Shown piece by piece: positions 21,001 through 36,000 of a stretch of DNA of 64,000 bases. Position numbers and translations under genes: made by a program. Each line of letters begins with the position of its first letter. Within the stretch, counting starts at the first letter, position 1. The notes beneath the pieces were generated by a model, which did not search any database, was not told where the DNA came from, and saw nothing but the letters and a program-made list of their open reading frames with translations. Source of the DNA: Owenia fusiformis (Eukaryota; Annelida; Polychaeta; Sabellida; Oweniidae). The stretch covers positions 6,333,341 to 6,397,340 of the forward strand of contig CAIIXF020000008.1 in NCBI GenBank assembly GCA_903813345.2. Reading direction: 5' to 3'.

Positions 21001-24000
21001 ATCTGAGAATATACTGAAGCCATCCATCCTCTAATAGGTTCAACACCCTCTGCTAGCTGAGCTTGTATTCGCGAATGCAACTAACGCCTGTCGGCTATCG
21101 GATTGACCTACTATGTTATGACCAACTCATTAAAATATGAATGGAATAGTAGCAGGTACTATTCATATTTAAATGAGTTGCCTTTAAATAGTAGATTAAT
21201 CCGGTAGCCGACAGGCGTTAGTTGCATTCGCGGATACAAGGTCAGATATATATGCGCTTTAGATGTAAAGAGGAACTCAGATAAATTAAAATGTTTCCAT
21301 GCATCTGACCGAAATTTGAAGTAAGAAGATACGAAAGAAAAAATTGATGAAAAACTACACGAATTGTATGTATACTTATGCTAATTAAGGAATAAATTGA
21401 GTTTAAGTTGGATATTGAATGAATTTGAACATGTTATGTATGAACTCAAACTCTTCCAAGGGGGGGGGGGGTGGCAACTGAAGTATATTATGGCATCATT
21501 ATTGCCTGAGTAATACCATTTCTTCAAATAATTGGTGCAACAGTTTACTAAATAAACCTACAGCATAATGAACAGAGGTCTAGAACATAATGAACAGAGG
21601 CCTACAACATAATAAACAGAGGCTTACAACATAATGAACAGGCCTTCAACATGATAAACAGGCCTACAACATAATTAACAGGCTTACAACATAATAAACA
21701 GGTCTAAAACATAATAAACAGTGGCTAACAACATAATGAACAAAAACATACAACATAATGAACAGAGGCCTACAACATGATAAACTGAGGATTACGACAA
21801 AATGAACAGGGGCCTACAACATCATGAACAGAGGCCTATAACATAATAAACAGAGGCCTACAACTTAATGAACAGAGGCCAACGTCATAATAAGCAAAGG
21901 CCTACAACTTAATGAACAGAGGCCTATGTCATAATAAACAAAGGCCTACGGCAAAATGAACAGAGGCCTATGACATGATGAACAGAGGTTAATAGCATAA
22001 TGAACAGAGGCTTATGGCATAATGAACAGAGGCCTACAACATAATGGACAGAGGCCTACATCATAATCAACAGAGGCCTACATCATAATCAACAGAGGCC
22101 TACAACATAATAAACAGAGGTTAATAGCATAATGAACAGAGGCCTATGGCATAATGAACAGAGGCCTACAGCCCTACAACATAATGAACAGAAGCCTACA
22201 ACATAATAACAGAAATACACAACTTAATGAACAGAGGCCTGCAACATAATAAACAGAGGCCTACAACATAATGAACAGAGGCCTACAACATAATGAACAG
22301 AGGCCTATGGCATAATGAACAGAGGCCTACAACATAATGAACAGAGGCCTATGGCATAATGAACAGAGGCCTACAGCCCTACAACACAATGAACAGAAGC
22401 CTACAAGATAATCAACAGAGGCTTATGGCGTAATAAGCAGAGGCCTACAACATAATGAACAGAGGCCTGCAACATAATAAACAGAGGCCTACAACATAAT
22501 GAACAGAGGCCTACAACATAATGAACAGAGGCCTACAACATAATGAACAGAGGCCTATGGCATAATGAACAGAGGCCTACAACCCTACAACATAATGAAC
22601 AGAAGCCTACAAGATAATCAACAGAGGCTTATGGCGTAATAAGCAGAGGCCTACAACATAATGAACAGAAGCCTACAAGATAATCAACAGAGGCTTATGG
22701 CGTAATAAGCAGAGGCCTACAACATAATGAACAGAAGCCTGCAACATAATAAACAGAGGCCTACAACATAATGAACAGAGGCCTACAACATAATGAACAG
22801 AGGCCTATGGCATAATGAACAGAGGCCTACAACATAATGAACAGAGGCCTGGAACATAATAAAAATAGGCATATACCATGTTCAACTTGGCCCTGCAACA
22901 AAATTAACTTGGGGCAATGGCAATGTACCCAACAATAAAATCAACTTGGTCCGTCTTGGTGCATGTGGCTTATAACAAACTCATGCCCACCACAAAATCA
23001 TGGCAAGTCCATGTGTATGAAAAAGGCCGCAGGAAGTATTGGGTGTGAATATGATACAGGAAATTATATTTCTTGTAATACATCTATCAAGGAGAGAAGA
23101 CAGATACATACTAATGTAAAGTGCACAAATTAGACATTGAAGTGAGTATGGTAAAACTGGAAAGCCTTTCAAGGATATTGATTAGACAAACACATTCGAC
23201 TTCATTCATAAACCTCCCAATTGATTAGTTAGCCTGTGTCACTGGTAACTGAGGTATTCAGCCATACAAATTATTTCACAAGAGGCACATTATTCATAAC
23301 TTTTTGATAGAATCCAACAAAATAATACATAAAGTTGATAAGTGAGATGTGTATGTTTTTCGTATTTTTAATGGTGTGTTCTCTTAATTTGGAATATTTC
23401 TCTGCCTTTCTGGATATTTCATGTTTTAGCCTGGACTACTTTTACATTTTGCAAGGCTGATTATGGCAAGGAGATACACAGTCCAATGTAGTGGACTTTG
23501 CACTGATTAGACCATGTCACAGGTTTGGTGTGCAATTTGGCGAGATTCATTCATCATTTTAGCTGCATAGCTTATTGATAATATTACTGGAATGAATGTA
23601 CATAGCTATCTCATACAGTGCTACTTCATGAATGAAACCATCATGTTTATTGCATTAGCTTTGCATTGATGTATTGTAGGCTGACAATATATGTGAACTA
23701 GTGAATAGGTTGTCCTCTAAAGGTAGTCTGACTAGGTTCTGAGCCTAAATGAGTGTATTATCTGCTTTATTTAGGGTGAGAGGATATACATAATGATGCG
23801 ATGATGATACATATATAATTTAGGGATTAAGGTCACGTTTCTAACCAGAAAATAGTTATTTTCATGAATCCTATCTTAGTATTTAGTCTGTTATAAAATC
23901 TAGTCATGCACACCCCATTATGGACCAGTTAATCAATTGCTCTAGTTACTGTGACATCGCCTATCATATTAGTAGTTGGATGTGCTCCGTGTCAACATTG

Positions 24001-27000
24001 ACCCAGTTTAATGCAGATAGATGCATTGGGTTGAATTAAATAGTCCAATCAATCCATGAAAGCCAATATCCATATCCGGTCTTTATTGCTATAAATATCA
24101 GTGAATTAATTTTCTTTCTTTTGTTATTTTGACCATTAATACATACATTGTCAGTTCTACTAAACAAATGTTTGAACATTCGGATATTATTTGTAATGTT
24201 GAAAAATTGATTATTTTGAAAAAAATTATTTTAAAATATGTTGAATTTCTAGTCCTTTTAGTAGCAAATTTTAAATTTCAAGACAATAAAATATAATTTT
24301 ATACACTGTATAAGAAACTTGTTTCTTTATACCATAGAATAGATCAATTATTTAGAAATATTTATCGTGTTTAAAATATCTCTGAAAAGTTTTGCGCTTT
24401 TGAGAAATCTCTCAACCAATTTCTCAACATGAAATAGATTTATTTAAAATATTGCTTATTGAACAGGTATAATTGACAACTAAAATGAATTTTCACAGTT
24501 CTTGAACATAAGTCTTTGCTCAAGTTGCTCTCTGCTTAGCTAATAAAGGGTCAGACAATTCAAAATCTGTAGCATACCACACCACACCATACCATACCAG
24601 CATTATCATACCACATCATGTAATTTAATATCATACCATACATATCATACCACACTATCCAACACTGCATTATACTATCATATAATATCATTTCCAACGA
24701 AGGGTTAATACCATGGTTTCAATAGGGGGTATAATAGGTACAAGTACATAAGATAGTATTTTGATTTTAACTCTCCAGATTATGGTAAAGCAGTGCTATT
24801 TTGTAACAGGCTAACAGGATACCATTTTGGTCATGTTTATACTAAGGATGGGATATGGTCATGGTTATGGATTCTAGATAATTTAGGATAACATGAAAAT
24901 GACTTGGTATTACTCAAAAAAGTTAGACTGTTACATCATGTCCTGTGTTTAAAATGAAACCTGTCGGGTTACTGCTCTACTTGAACATTAATTAGGTAAA
25001 TATGGTGTTTTCGTTAGATTAATTTTGTAAATATGATGTTTTTGTTGCTGGAGTTGATAAAGAGTTAAGGTTAGGGTTGGGTTAGGGTTAAAATAAAAGT
25101 AAGAAAAATAGAAATAAAAATAAACTCTTCACTACAATGTTTCTGTTCATTATCTTAGGTTTTCATTTATCATTGATATTTTATTTCAGAATTATATCAA
25201 ATACTTGACTATGCTCTATTAGATTCTCTTTGGCATGGTATGAGTCTTATTTTCCGTGACCATTTTTGTTGTTGATAATATCCTTCAGAATTTAGATACT
25301 AATACTAAATAGGAAATGTAAAAATTTTACAGATGCAGGAAATGATTGTTTTGAATTCAGTTCACCAATATAACTTATTGACGATTACCAATTTGGCTGC
25401 ACTAAGGCCCTCTTGGCTTGCAGCTTGCCCTTCACAGGAATTTCCCGTCCTTGAACATGTAGATTGATATCAAATCAGATATAGTACAGTGAGCCTTATG
25501 TCTAGTTAACACTTTTAGAGCTTGAGAAAAATGTTTTGCTTTGATGATTTACAGCTTACAAAAGGAGACATATGTTTGACTTGTAAAGGACATATATTAT
25601 TTAATGTTATTTATTTTTGGTATAAAAGCAAAATTGAAATTCTACCAATCATCATAATAAGCTTGGTTTTGACTGGCTGCTAGATACATTCATTGAGGTG
25701 TGTATGTAGAGGACTAGAGGTTTAACTGTAGAACATAATGCTGTTGCTTGTCCCCAGTGTTGTTATATTATGGTATTTCCGTGTAGCCCTTTGTGTAGAG
25801 CAGAAAATTAGAGGGATATATACAGTAATACAAGAAGCTGATTTAGCCAGTATAACACAAATGTTGAGTTCTTATCAATAAATTTTTCATAAAAATTTCT
25901 TTTTGACAAAACACTAGTAAAGTTATAAGAAATGTATTTAGCACAAATAGATGAAGGTCATCCCAAACCTTTAAGGTTGTGTGCTTTTACTTATGTTTCA
26001 ATCTATAGATTATTTTTTTGTACAGTACATGCATGTATATAGAATAGTTGTGAATAAAAGTAGAGAGTGAATTGTGAACTTCATGTTTAGTTTGTTTGAC
26101 TGCCGTCATGAAATTCATGAGTTAAGTGCAATCATACTTGAAGTTAAAATGGGACAAATTATTGAATTTTGAAAAGTTAGGCTATTACTTTGTAAACTTG
26201 ACAAACAAAAAAATATTATAAAACAATTACCATCAAGTACTTTACCATTGGAGCCAAATAGGTCAGAGAGGTGAAAATCACTTGAAATCGATTGGCATAA
26301 AGTGTCTGTCATATTATATTGTAATCTAGATAAGATTTCGAATTGAGAATTTTTCTTTTGGTTGCCAACTGTTACCATTTACTAGGCCCACGCATAAGAT
26401 AGGAGATATCGTTACAACCTAATGGCATATTCACTTGTGAACTAACTATAGGCAACATGTGGGACAAATTTGCTGAAATATTATAAAGTAAACATCAGTT
26501 TGTGCTGAGGTTATAGGTAAATTATAGTAAATCACTGCCCTTTAAACACATACAGAATCTTTGAAAAATCATAGTTTTGCAAATCCTCTTTGTAATGCAC
26601 CATTCATAGGTTTGCATGAGGCACCTCCACACGAGAAGGGGCGGGCATTTTGACAAAATGAATATTTCGCTGTCAAATGTTTACCCTGGGAGCGCGAGCA
26701 TCCTAGTGAATCAGTTTCCTACCCTGGGAGCAGTAATAGCTGGTCATCTACATATATAGTCAAAATTCAAAAGTTTACTTTAAGTTATAGTTGTGGGACT
26801 AAGTAATTTATCGAAATCCCGCTCCTGGGACAGTATTGCGTGTCAAATGCCCAGCCCTTCCATTTGGGGGGTCTCACTTAAATATCTGCAGGGTACATAG
26901 TCTCAAAACATACATACATGTTGCATTTCAGGTTACTCATGAACCTTTAGGTAGATCGTGGCCTTGTGTTTTTACAATAAAAGGGCTGTTTTCAATTTTT

Positions 27001-30000
27001 TAATATTATATACACACAACCATATGCCAAAATGGTAGTTCCAATCTAACCTCAAACTCTGCCAAAATGGTACCGAAATGGCACCAAATGTTGTAAATGT
27101 TGGTTTGCTTTAGAACAGTGTCAAATATTATACTTTTTGCACTTATCGGTGCTGACCAAATGATCTTGGTATTAAACCTCCCTCCATGTTTCTAAGACAT
27201 CAATGGAAGAAAACTTGCAAGATTTCACAAATGCTTCGGAAGATCTCATGTTCAGTTTGGCATGAATGAGTGCAGTAGGAGTTATACAGGAAACAGTCCC
27301 ATATATTAGATCTAGTTGGTCTACAATCCACAAATTCAGAGCTTACAAAAAGTCTATGGTTTCATTTTAATGAGAAATTTTCACCTATTGTGATTCTTTG
27401 AACAGGAAATGTAAGTGCTCTTTATTAATGTTTATTAATGTAATGTTAAAGGTCTCAAACCACACTTACCATTAATCACCTCCCACCAAACCATACTGGC
27501 GACATGACACACTTTAACATAGAATGATAAATTTAATTTCTCAGCATTGAAATGTTATATTATTATTACAAAGGTCATCAATATGAGGTAATAGTGAGCG
27601 ATGATGATTTGTTTTAGAGTCTTCAATGACTATCGGATGCTGCGGTTTCTCGTTTCCTTTTGTTTTACCTTTATGATTTATGGAAAATAGCATATAGTGG
27701 TTTAGAAATTTGAAGCCTGTTGTCTTCATGGCTTGCATTTGTAATGATTAGATGATATTTTGACGGTTGAAGTATTTGTGAAAGAAACATATGTTATAGA
27801 AAATAGACCCCAGAATCAGGATAATTCAAATGACGCTGCTTGATTAAGAAAGATGTACAGTTTAAACGATTTAGATCATGCTTATACTGTATCCTGTCTT
27901 AGGTAAATGAACTTCCATGAGTTCATTTATTTAAAATCTTGCTTATTTCAAGCATTTTCTTATATAATTACTACTTATTAGAATGACACGGTGTAGAATA
28001 AGATAAGTATCTAGAATATGAGAATTTTAATGCAATCATATTTGAAGGTCATCTACATGTACTTTTAAGCCAACTGGGAGCATTTTCAATGTATAAATTC
28101 AATTGATAATTTCTGAAATAGGATTTCACAAGATTGGAGGTCATTTTGACTTATCACTAAATATATTAAATGCATAAACTGGTGATTCAACTTCAAATGC
28201 AAGAATATTCCTAATACAGTAAAACCTGTCTCAGTAGAACACTTTTGGTACCTTCAAAAAGTGTTCCACTTGGGAGGTGTTCCACTTATAGATGCTCATT
28301 CACCATTAATTCAGTTGGTCTTGGCAATATGAAAAGTGTTCAACTGAAATAGCAGTGTTCAACTTAACTGGTTTCACTGCATAACTTTTACAATTGAATA
28401 TTAATTTAACCTGATGTGATACTAGTCTCTTTTTGGTATCATCTGGAACATAGCAGTGCTCTCGCCGCATTGGAATCTCTGAGGCGCAGTACCTCCATGA
28501 CTTTTATAAAACTGAAATGATTCTCAATGCAATTAGTTGTGCCTCCTAAAATGTTACGATAAAAAATGAGGAAATTCTAAAATGTTGCACAAAAAATTAC
28601 AAAATCGTAAAATGTTGCGCAAAAAGTTGCAAAATACTAAAATCTTGCACTAAAAAAATAACAAAATCCTCCACACAAAAAATCCTGGGGAGAGCGTTGT
28701 ATAGGTATGACAAAAATCGTATACCTCAAACAGGCATGTTCTTTTTTTACCATGGGGCTTTAAGATGAGAAAACCATCTCTAGGTGAATGAACCTTCATT
28801 CTTTATTTGTGGTCTAGTGTTGCATTTCTTGAGATATCATAAATTATGATTTGTGACATGTAATAATGTTTCTCAATGCATTTTTATTGCTTTATTGATA
28901 CCTTTATATTCTATTATCACTGTCTGTAAGATGTGGACACAGGTGATATCACCATAAGAAATGCGGTTAAATGGTTTATTGTGATGTTTGTTTCAGTACC
29001 CTGGTTTAGATCCCTACTTAATATAATCTATGTCTCCCATATTCTATCACTTATGTCATATCACCTATATCAACTATATTATATCATACCTGTCCCTTAT
29101 TCAACTATATTATATCTTATCATCATCTTTATTATATCACATATGTCCATGTAGCCTATATCATATCACCTATTATATCATATCACCCGTTTCATATATC
29201 ATATGACTTATGCTACCTCTATTTTGTATTTCACCCATGTTCCTAGCCACATCATCTTTATCATATCACTTATGTTCATTTGACCTATATCATGTCACCT
29301 ATGTTTCATATATCATATGACCTATGCTACCCATTATCATATGTTACCTTTATGACATTACCTGTATTACTTATATCATATCACCTATATGACCTATCAT
29401 ATTACATTTATAACTATATCATATCACCTATGTTACCTCGATCATATCACCATATTACTGTGTCCTGCTAAATGCTTCCTTATATCTTGATGTCACTTTT
29501 AAGTGAGGTCATTTAATTGATCATTTGACCCAGTTTATACTATTATGAACAATTGTTATTGTTAGAACCGCAATTGAAATACTCAATTCTGATTGGCTGA
29601 TGAGCAGTCAACAATATGTACTGTTGACCGCTACTGGGTACTGCTGACCGCTACTTTTGAAAAAATGTTTTTTAAATGTTGAAATTTTTCTTAATTTTGA
29701 AAAAAGTTGAAAAAATTATAAATATTCAACGGTTTGGGGATTTTTTGCTAAAATATGATACCTACACTTATCAAATATGTTCAAGTGATAGATGGTAATA
29801 CATCCTTCCAATTATTATATTCTTCGGAATACCTCCGGTCTCCGTCAACAGTACAATTTTGCCAGTTGACTTCAAGAGAGGTCTACAATTCTATATTGTA
29901 TAATTGTTATTTATATTATACATTGTATATTTCTAGTGCTGATGATTACCTGGTTCGGGTGAAAGCACAGGTAATGCAGCGAGTTAACGATATGGGGTAC

Positions 30001-33000
30001 TGGGTTCCGTATGATAAACGAAGCGAGCTCTGTATAGTAGGATTACGCAAAGTGTTGGTTCCTCTTGGTGATGAAATGCGCACGGAGTATCTTATATATG
30101 GACAGAGAATATCTGATCATGAAGTAAGTGTTGACTATTGTTTGTTTTGATTGTATGTTTATTTGCATTTATGTGTTTTACTATCAAGAAGTATTGAAGT
30201 AACAAGCCTATAATCAGTTTTTGCCAATCAGGGTTTACTTTCAAAACATTACAGGTGGGTTGACATTTAACAATTTTGGCCCAAAATCACTTGTAAAGTG
30301 CTCAGAATTATGAAAAACCAACTACGGGCCTGTGTAGCGGTTTATTGTTATAGTTATCATTTTTGTTACCCTAATTCCATGTTGGGACTTGGTTTAGTCG
30401 TACTATCATATTTGCAAATGTTCACTTTCGTTTGCAAGGCTTTGGCATAAAATTTACTATAGCTTGCAATGCCTGCTATTTCATGAAACATTCTTTAACA
30501 TTAGGCCCATAATAAAAATTAAAATGAAAAGATAATACATCCAATTGTACTTAAACATGATTTTGTCAGAAATAACTATACAATTTATATATAAGAGAAC
30601 ACCTCTTAAACATGACTTTTATATGGAATCATGTCAAATTGTTGATGATAAGATAACCAGTCTAGTCTTTAGAAGAAGATGATAATAAATCTTCAATTCA
30701 AAATTGTTTTATCTGTAATAGGTTGCTCATTTATAATATCATTATATTCAGACCTATCAAGGTTATTTCAAAGGACCAGGTATGCTAGGTGTTCACAGGA
30801 CAAAACAAAATTGGGATCGGATTAGATTTTGTCAATTTTGGGTCGGAACCACTTCTGATATTGATTAATGACTTCCCAAAATTGTCATGTAAACCTGGAA
30901 CATGTTTAAAAATGTTGTTTGTAATTAGAACAAAATGAAAAGCTCTATTTGTTCAAATGAAATATTAAAGATCTAAGGAGTTTTCACCATTCTGAGCACT
31001 TGTCAAGTGATTTTGGCAATTTTTTGGGCCAAAGTTATCAAACGTGAAACTCCCCTGGAATTTTTAAAAAGTGAACCTCCTCTTGGCAAAAGCTGGTTAC
31101 AGGCCCGATCATATTTCTTTCTAATGAAACTCCATAGGGGATCAGGATCTAGTATCTTTATGACCAGCTTATTTTATGGAACTGTATTAAGCTTAATCAG
31201 AGCTAAATATTAACCTCCAGGTATATGCTCAATTGAACCTGGTCCTTTAACTGTTATATTTTATTGTTCTATAAATATGCTCTTTTTGACATTACTTAAC
31301 CTTATGAAACTTTGACTGTCAACTCTTATCAAATACAAGTATCGCATCCTGTTGAATGCGAGTATCGGTTTAAGGAGTGCAATAGTTAAAGACAACAAAC
31401 TATAAGAGACTTTCTGTCGCCATGCGTCTAAATTCATAGTTACGGGTTAACTCTATTTCATTGCTCTGTAAACAAACTTATTGTCCACAAAATCGCAACG
31501 TGAGAGATCACAGACATGTTGCTAGTTTGAAAGTCACACAACGAGTCGATTTCATAACGAGCCACTTCAAGATACTCTTATCATATTACAATTTATCCAT
31601 GATATATTCATAATTTTTTGATCTACTTTTGCAGTTGACCAATTTTTGCAACTTCACCTATTTTTGAAAATGACCTCCAAAATATTGTGATAATTGATGA
31701 AGACAAAAACAAACAAAAAAGTATTCAAAAAGTACCTTGTGCATATCAAATTGTTAGTATATATTTTGAATGAAGGAATAAGCATTTAAAATTAACAAAG
31801 TGATCACATTGAATAGTGTAAATTTTAGCTCATACAACAAGCCATGAAATCATCCTCTATTGGTCTGTATTTTCTTTATATAATTCAAAACCTTTTTAAA
31901 TTTTGATGGAAAAATAATTTTTAGCCTTACAGCCTAAATGCATGTTGATATTTTACCGTTGCCATGACTGAAATCACATACTGGGGGGGGGGGGGGGTAA
32001 GCAACAGAATACAGAATTATTTCCAGATCACATAAACTTAATTTTGAGTTTGACATTGAGCCATGCTACAGCAGCATACCTAGGCCAGTACAGGTAATAT
32101 ACCTGTGATCAGAGTCAGATAGTCTTCTATATCCAATAGACTGGCTATAATCCAATCTACTGGTGTGAAAATCCTGTAGGATATAGTCCAAGCCATTGGG
32201 TCTATACTCTAAAGGTACCCATGGAGGTGACCTCAGAAAAGTCCACAATAAGACTTCATCGGACTATTCCTTGCAATATGAATGATTGAAGTAATTGCTT
32301 CTTTTCATTAAAAAGTCTATGTCAACACTTAACACTGTTACATGATTTTAAAACCTATTTTAAACACCTGTATCTTCTGAACACTTGCCTCTAAGAATAA
32401 TGAACACCATTTCCTAGAATATTCTCTACTGACTACAGAGTCTCTACTGACTACTGAAGTGAATACCTATCTACAATGAACACTTTGAGTCATGGGTGGT
32501 GTTCCCTACACATTGGTTTTACTGTAGTTTGATTGCAAGGTGTGAAATGCATCATTTAGGCCACTACTGTATAAATCAAAGGGTTAACATCCTCTTTCAT
32601 TCATTAATCTACATATCCATGAAAAGGGTTAATTCAGCATCTAACCCTAAAGCACAATGTCAACAGAGGGATATTAGAAGACATTTTTCATTTGTGTTGA
32701 CAATAAAATTATATTATAACATGTGTATTTTGAGGGTTATTATATTGGATGAAACAAATGAAAATTGAAGAAATTAGAACCAAGCAGTATCAAAGTAGTG
32801 TATATAATATGTGCTAAACCTTGTCCTTGATTTAGGACATGTATATTTTATTGTTCTATAAACGCTTTCGTTTTGATTTTATTAATCACCAATGGATTTT
32901 TGATTGTCAAGTCTTATCAAACACATGTATCTCGGCATGTAAATTCAAGTATTGATTTATATGAGTGTAGATAGTATAGATAAGAAACTATAAATTTTTT

Positions 33001-36000
33001 AGTATGCATTGCATCATTTACATCAAAGTGAAATACTAAAATAGTTCATGTTTCATGCCATGTATTTTCTAAATATATTTATTGATCTGTAATTATAACG
33101 AAATCTATCGATTTGTGTGGGAGTAGAATTTGTTTAATGCAGAATAGCCCTATGGCAATTTGGAATCTACATTATAAATGTGGACTCATTTATAATATTG
33201 CATGTTACGAATCATTGTTTTGATAGTACTGTTTGATGCATGTGTATTTAGGATGTTCAATTTATAAAATATATAAGAGTTTTGTTAATTTTTCTGCTTT
33301 TCAACTAAATTTTGATGGCATACTCAACATTTCAACAAATATCGCAGTTATATCTATGCATATGAACTATGTCCCTACAAATGTTATTTCTTGGTATCTG
33401 CATAGCAGTTCCTTAAGGGCAATAAAATGAAAATGCAGTTAAATGCCCATGGCCATTTTGCTAGAGGAACAAATATTTGTTTTATACTAGACAGCATGTT
33501 TTCTTCAGGTCAATCACCATATTTTATAATTTTGTAGTTTTCAGTTATATGAAATGATTTGAAAGGTTAAAACTTGAAATTCTGTGAGCTACGTATGAAG
33601 TACACTGGTAGCATTTCCTCCACATATGTAGGGAGGGATTCCCTAAGAGGTTTCTCAATGATATCATTATCTAAAAAATCTATATGAAAATCTTGCTTAT
33701 GTTGACATATTTTCCTTTCCAGAGTATTTTAAATTGTTCCTTAAAAAAGGATGTTGAATATACCAATGCAAATCCGACCTTTCTGCATTGGACAACAGAA
33801 AAGAAAAAATTTGGCCTTACATTTCAAAGTCCTGCTGATGCCAAGGCCTTTGATAAAGAAATAAAAAAAGCCATTAAGGACCTTTTGGCAGGTAAGCAAC
33901 ACACAACTACTACTCTTTTATTATACTGTATTTGTACAATCTCAACTTGCCATAATGTCATTTATCGTTAAATTTCAATTCAATTCAATTTATTTATTTC
34001 ATAATTCTTATATAATATAAACTATAAAAACAAGCCGCTTTATCTTTAACGTAAATTACGTTAATTCCGAAGCTAATTCTAAATATTTAAGTGTAGAAAT
34101 CATTTATTTGGGAAACCAATCTCTAGCAAACGTTTTGGTCTAAAGTTGACTATGAAGAACTATATGAACAGTAAAACCTGTAAAGTGGAACATTTCTATC
34201 ATACAAAACCCCCATATTAAAGATCTAATAGCAAAGGTTTTGCAAAAATAAATCAATGTAGTATAAAACAAATGTATGTATAATGAAGAAATAAATATAT
34301 AATGAAAAAAATAGATATCTGTTTGTAATATTGGTATAAACTTATGATTAAAAAGTGTCACTATCTCTTTCATTTTTCAACAAATATAGGCTCACGTGAC
34401 ATGTGACGCGGGGCAGGCAATTTTGATCTATCGTAGACCATATCAGTATCAAATTGCTGATATTTCAACCTCGTCTTGCGAGGCCATTTTGATTTGAAAC
34501 ATCTTGAATTTGGTGTCAAAATGAAGCTGGTCACGCCCACTTTCAGAGTTATCAATGAATCATTTACTACGACTACTATATTCATTTAGGACGCGTGTAA
34601 AGTTAACCAATCAGAAAGACAATTGTTCCATATATGGCAGTTCATTAACATATTCAGTGTTTACTACTGCTTTTCGCGTCATGACAACACGAGTAGTAAC
34701 CAATCAAGATGCCGTATTTTATCACGTGAGTTCAGAGTGACACGCATGCGACATGTTGTCTGAGGTGATCGCGATGTTGAACAATTTCTTCTCGGAATTT
34801 GTCCAGAGAAATCAGCGATTCTAAATTAAGGTAGGATCTGCCATTTTTTCCTGTACAAGTTATAACTTATCTCTATCGAATCCTAAAGTTTTGGAAGAAG
34901 ATATGAAGCGTAGGTTTAAAAACGAATCGATTAATTTGACGATCTGATTTTGCAATTTGCAATGATTTGCAATGGCCAATTTACTGCAAGTCCAGTGCAT
35001 GTATTTGACAAGAGATAGCGCCAAGTCTTGTATCTAAATGCTTGTTCAGCCACTCAAAAACAAGATCCATATTTTCAAAATTTGATAACTTTGCAGAAAA
35101 CCTGTTTTCATAATCTGTTTTCCGCGTCTAGATTCAAACTGAGTATGATAATAGGATCGCTGGAATCTTCAGTCAATGGCAACGGGTCTTCATTCCAGAA
35201 CTCACATTTTTAGTTGATTCTCCGTCATACTTCTTGTCTAAAGTCCCCATATCTGCTCTCTTACTGCCATACTTGCATACATTTCCCCTCCTTAAATTGG
35301 CTTCATTCAAATTACACCCTCTCGCCGATTTATATAGCCATTTCCCAGAACCCGGGAATCAGAATCGCTGATGTTTGCCATATTGAACATATTATATGTA
35401 CTGTAATATCTGTACATTGCCTGCTACGCGTAATGGTCACGTGACTAGCACGATACAGGAAAAATGGGGAATTTCGAAACAACAATTTTTGGGCACTTTT
35501 ATTGCAAATTTCAGGTATTTATAAAGTGTTTGTGGTATAAAATATAATCCACAGACATAAATGAACATCCAAACTACATATTTCATTCAGTTTTGGAGCC
35601 TTTTTTGCTCTTAAATTAACATCTTTAAGTAAAACACTTTTGAAGTCCTTACTATCTGTTTTTTTTTATTTAACCTCTTATTGTATTATGTTTGCTGTTG
35701 TTGTGTCTTGACTCTTGGGGTAGTCTTGTCTTGTGGAACTATTGTCTCATTATATTTATTTGTTATGTCCACAGGTACATGTTATTAAACATCTGATGCA
35801 ATGACACAGGTTATGTAGCAAAATAGAGAAAAACAATTAAATGGGATGGATCAAGATTTATGTTTTATGTATTATTTTGGATTCATAATGTAATATAATT
35901 GTTAGCCACAAATAATTCAGCTCCAAGTTAAAATCACTTCCACCAGAAGAGGTATGAGGATGCAGGTGTCATCCATAATCATAAAAGAAAATAGTTCACT

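Larger units (their letters stand above)
15068..29936 (+). other. Spred intron 1 (14.9 kb)
   Basis: Phase-2 intron. Contains tandem arrays (16632-16930, 21555-22870, 24575-24695, 28549-28680, 29005-29475), several MITEs (18674, 19236, 21056, 28217), a short interstitial TTAGGG-like run (25065-25090) and otherwise plain AT-rich sequence. No other gene recognised. Confidence 0.75.
30124..33722 (+). other. Spred intron 2
   Basis: 3.6 kb, phase 0. Holds two copies of the CAGGCCCGTAGCC family, a 15-base G run (31983-31997), a pair of related 160-bp segments (31255 and 32845) and a CAGTAAAACC-type right end at 32515-32524. No gene recognised. Confidence 0.7.

Noticed and set aside
21555-22870. CRISPR-like 22-bp repeats
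   Set aside because: Head-to-tail minisatellite without spacers.
25065-25090. Interstitial telomere-like TTAGGG run
   Set aside because: Only about four imperfect units; common by chance and not evidence of a chromosome end.
28933-29471. Tyr/Ser/Leu-rich open frames
   Set aside because: Translation of the TATCATATCACCTATG minisatellite.
31983-31997. Run of 15 G followed by GTAAG-like text
   Set aside because: Homopolymer runs of this kind recur in the window (13.2, 21.5 and 49.8 kb); no exon is attached.
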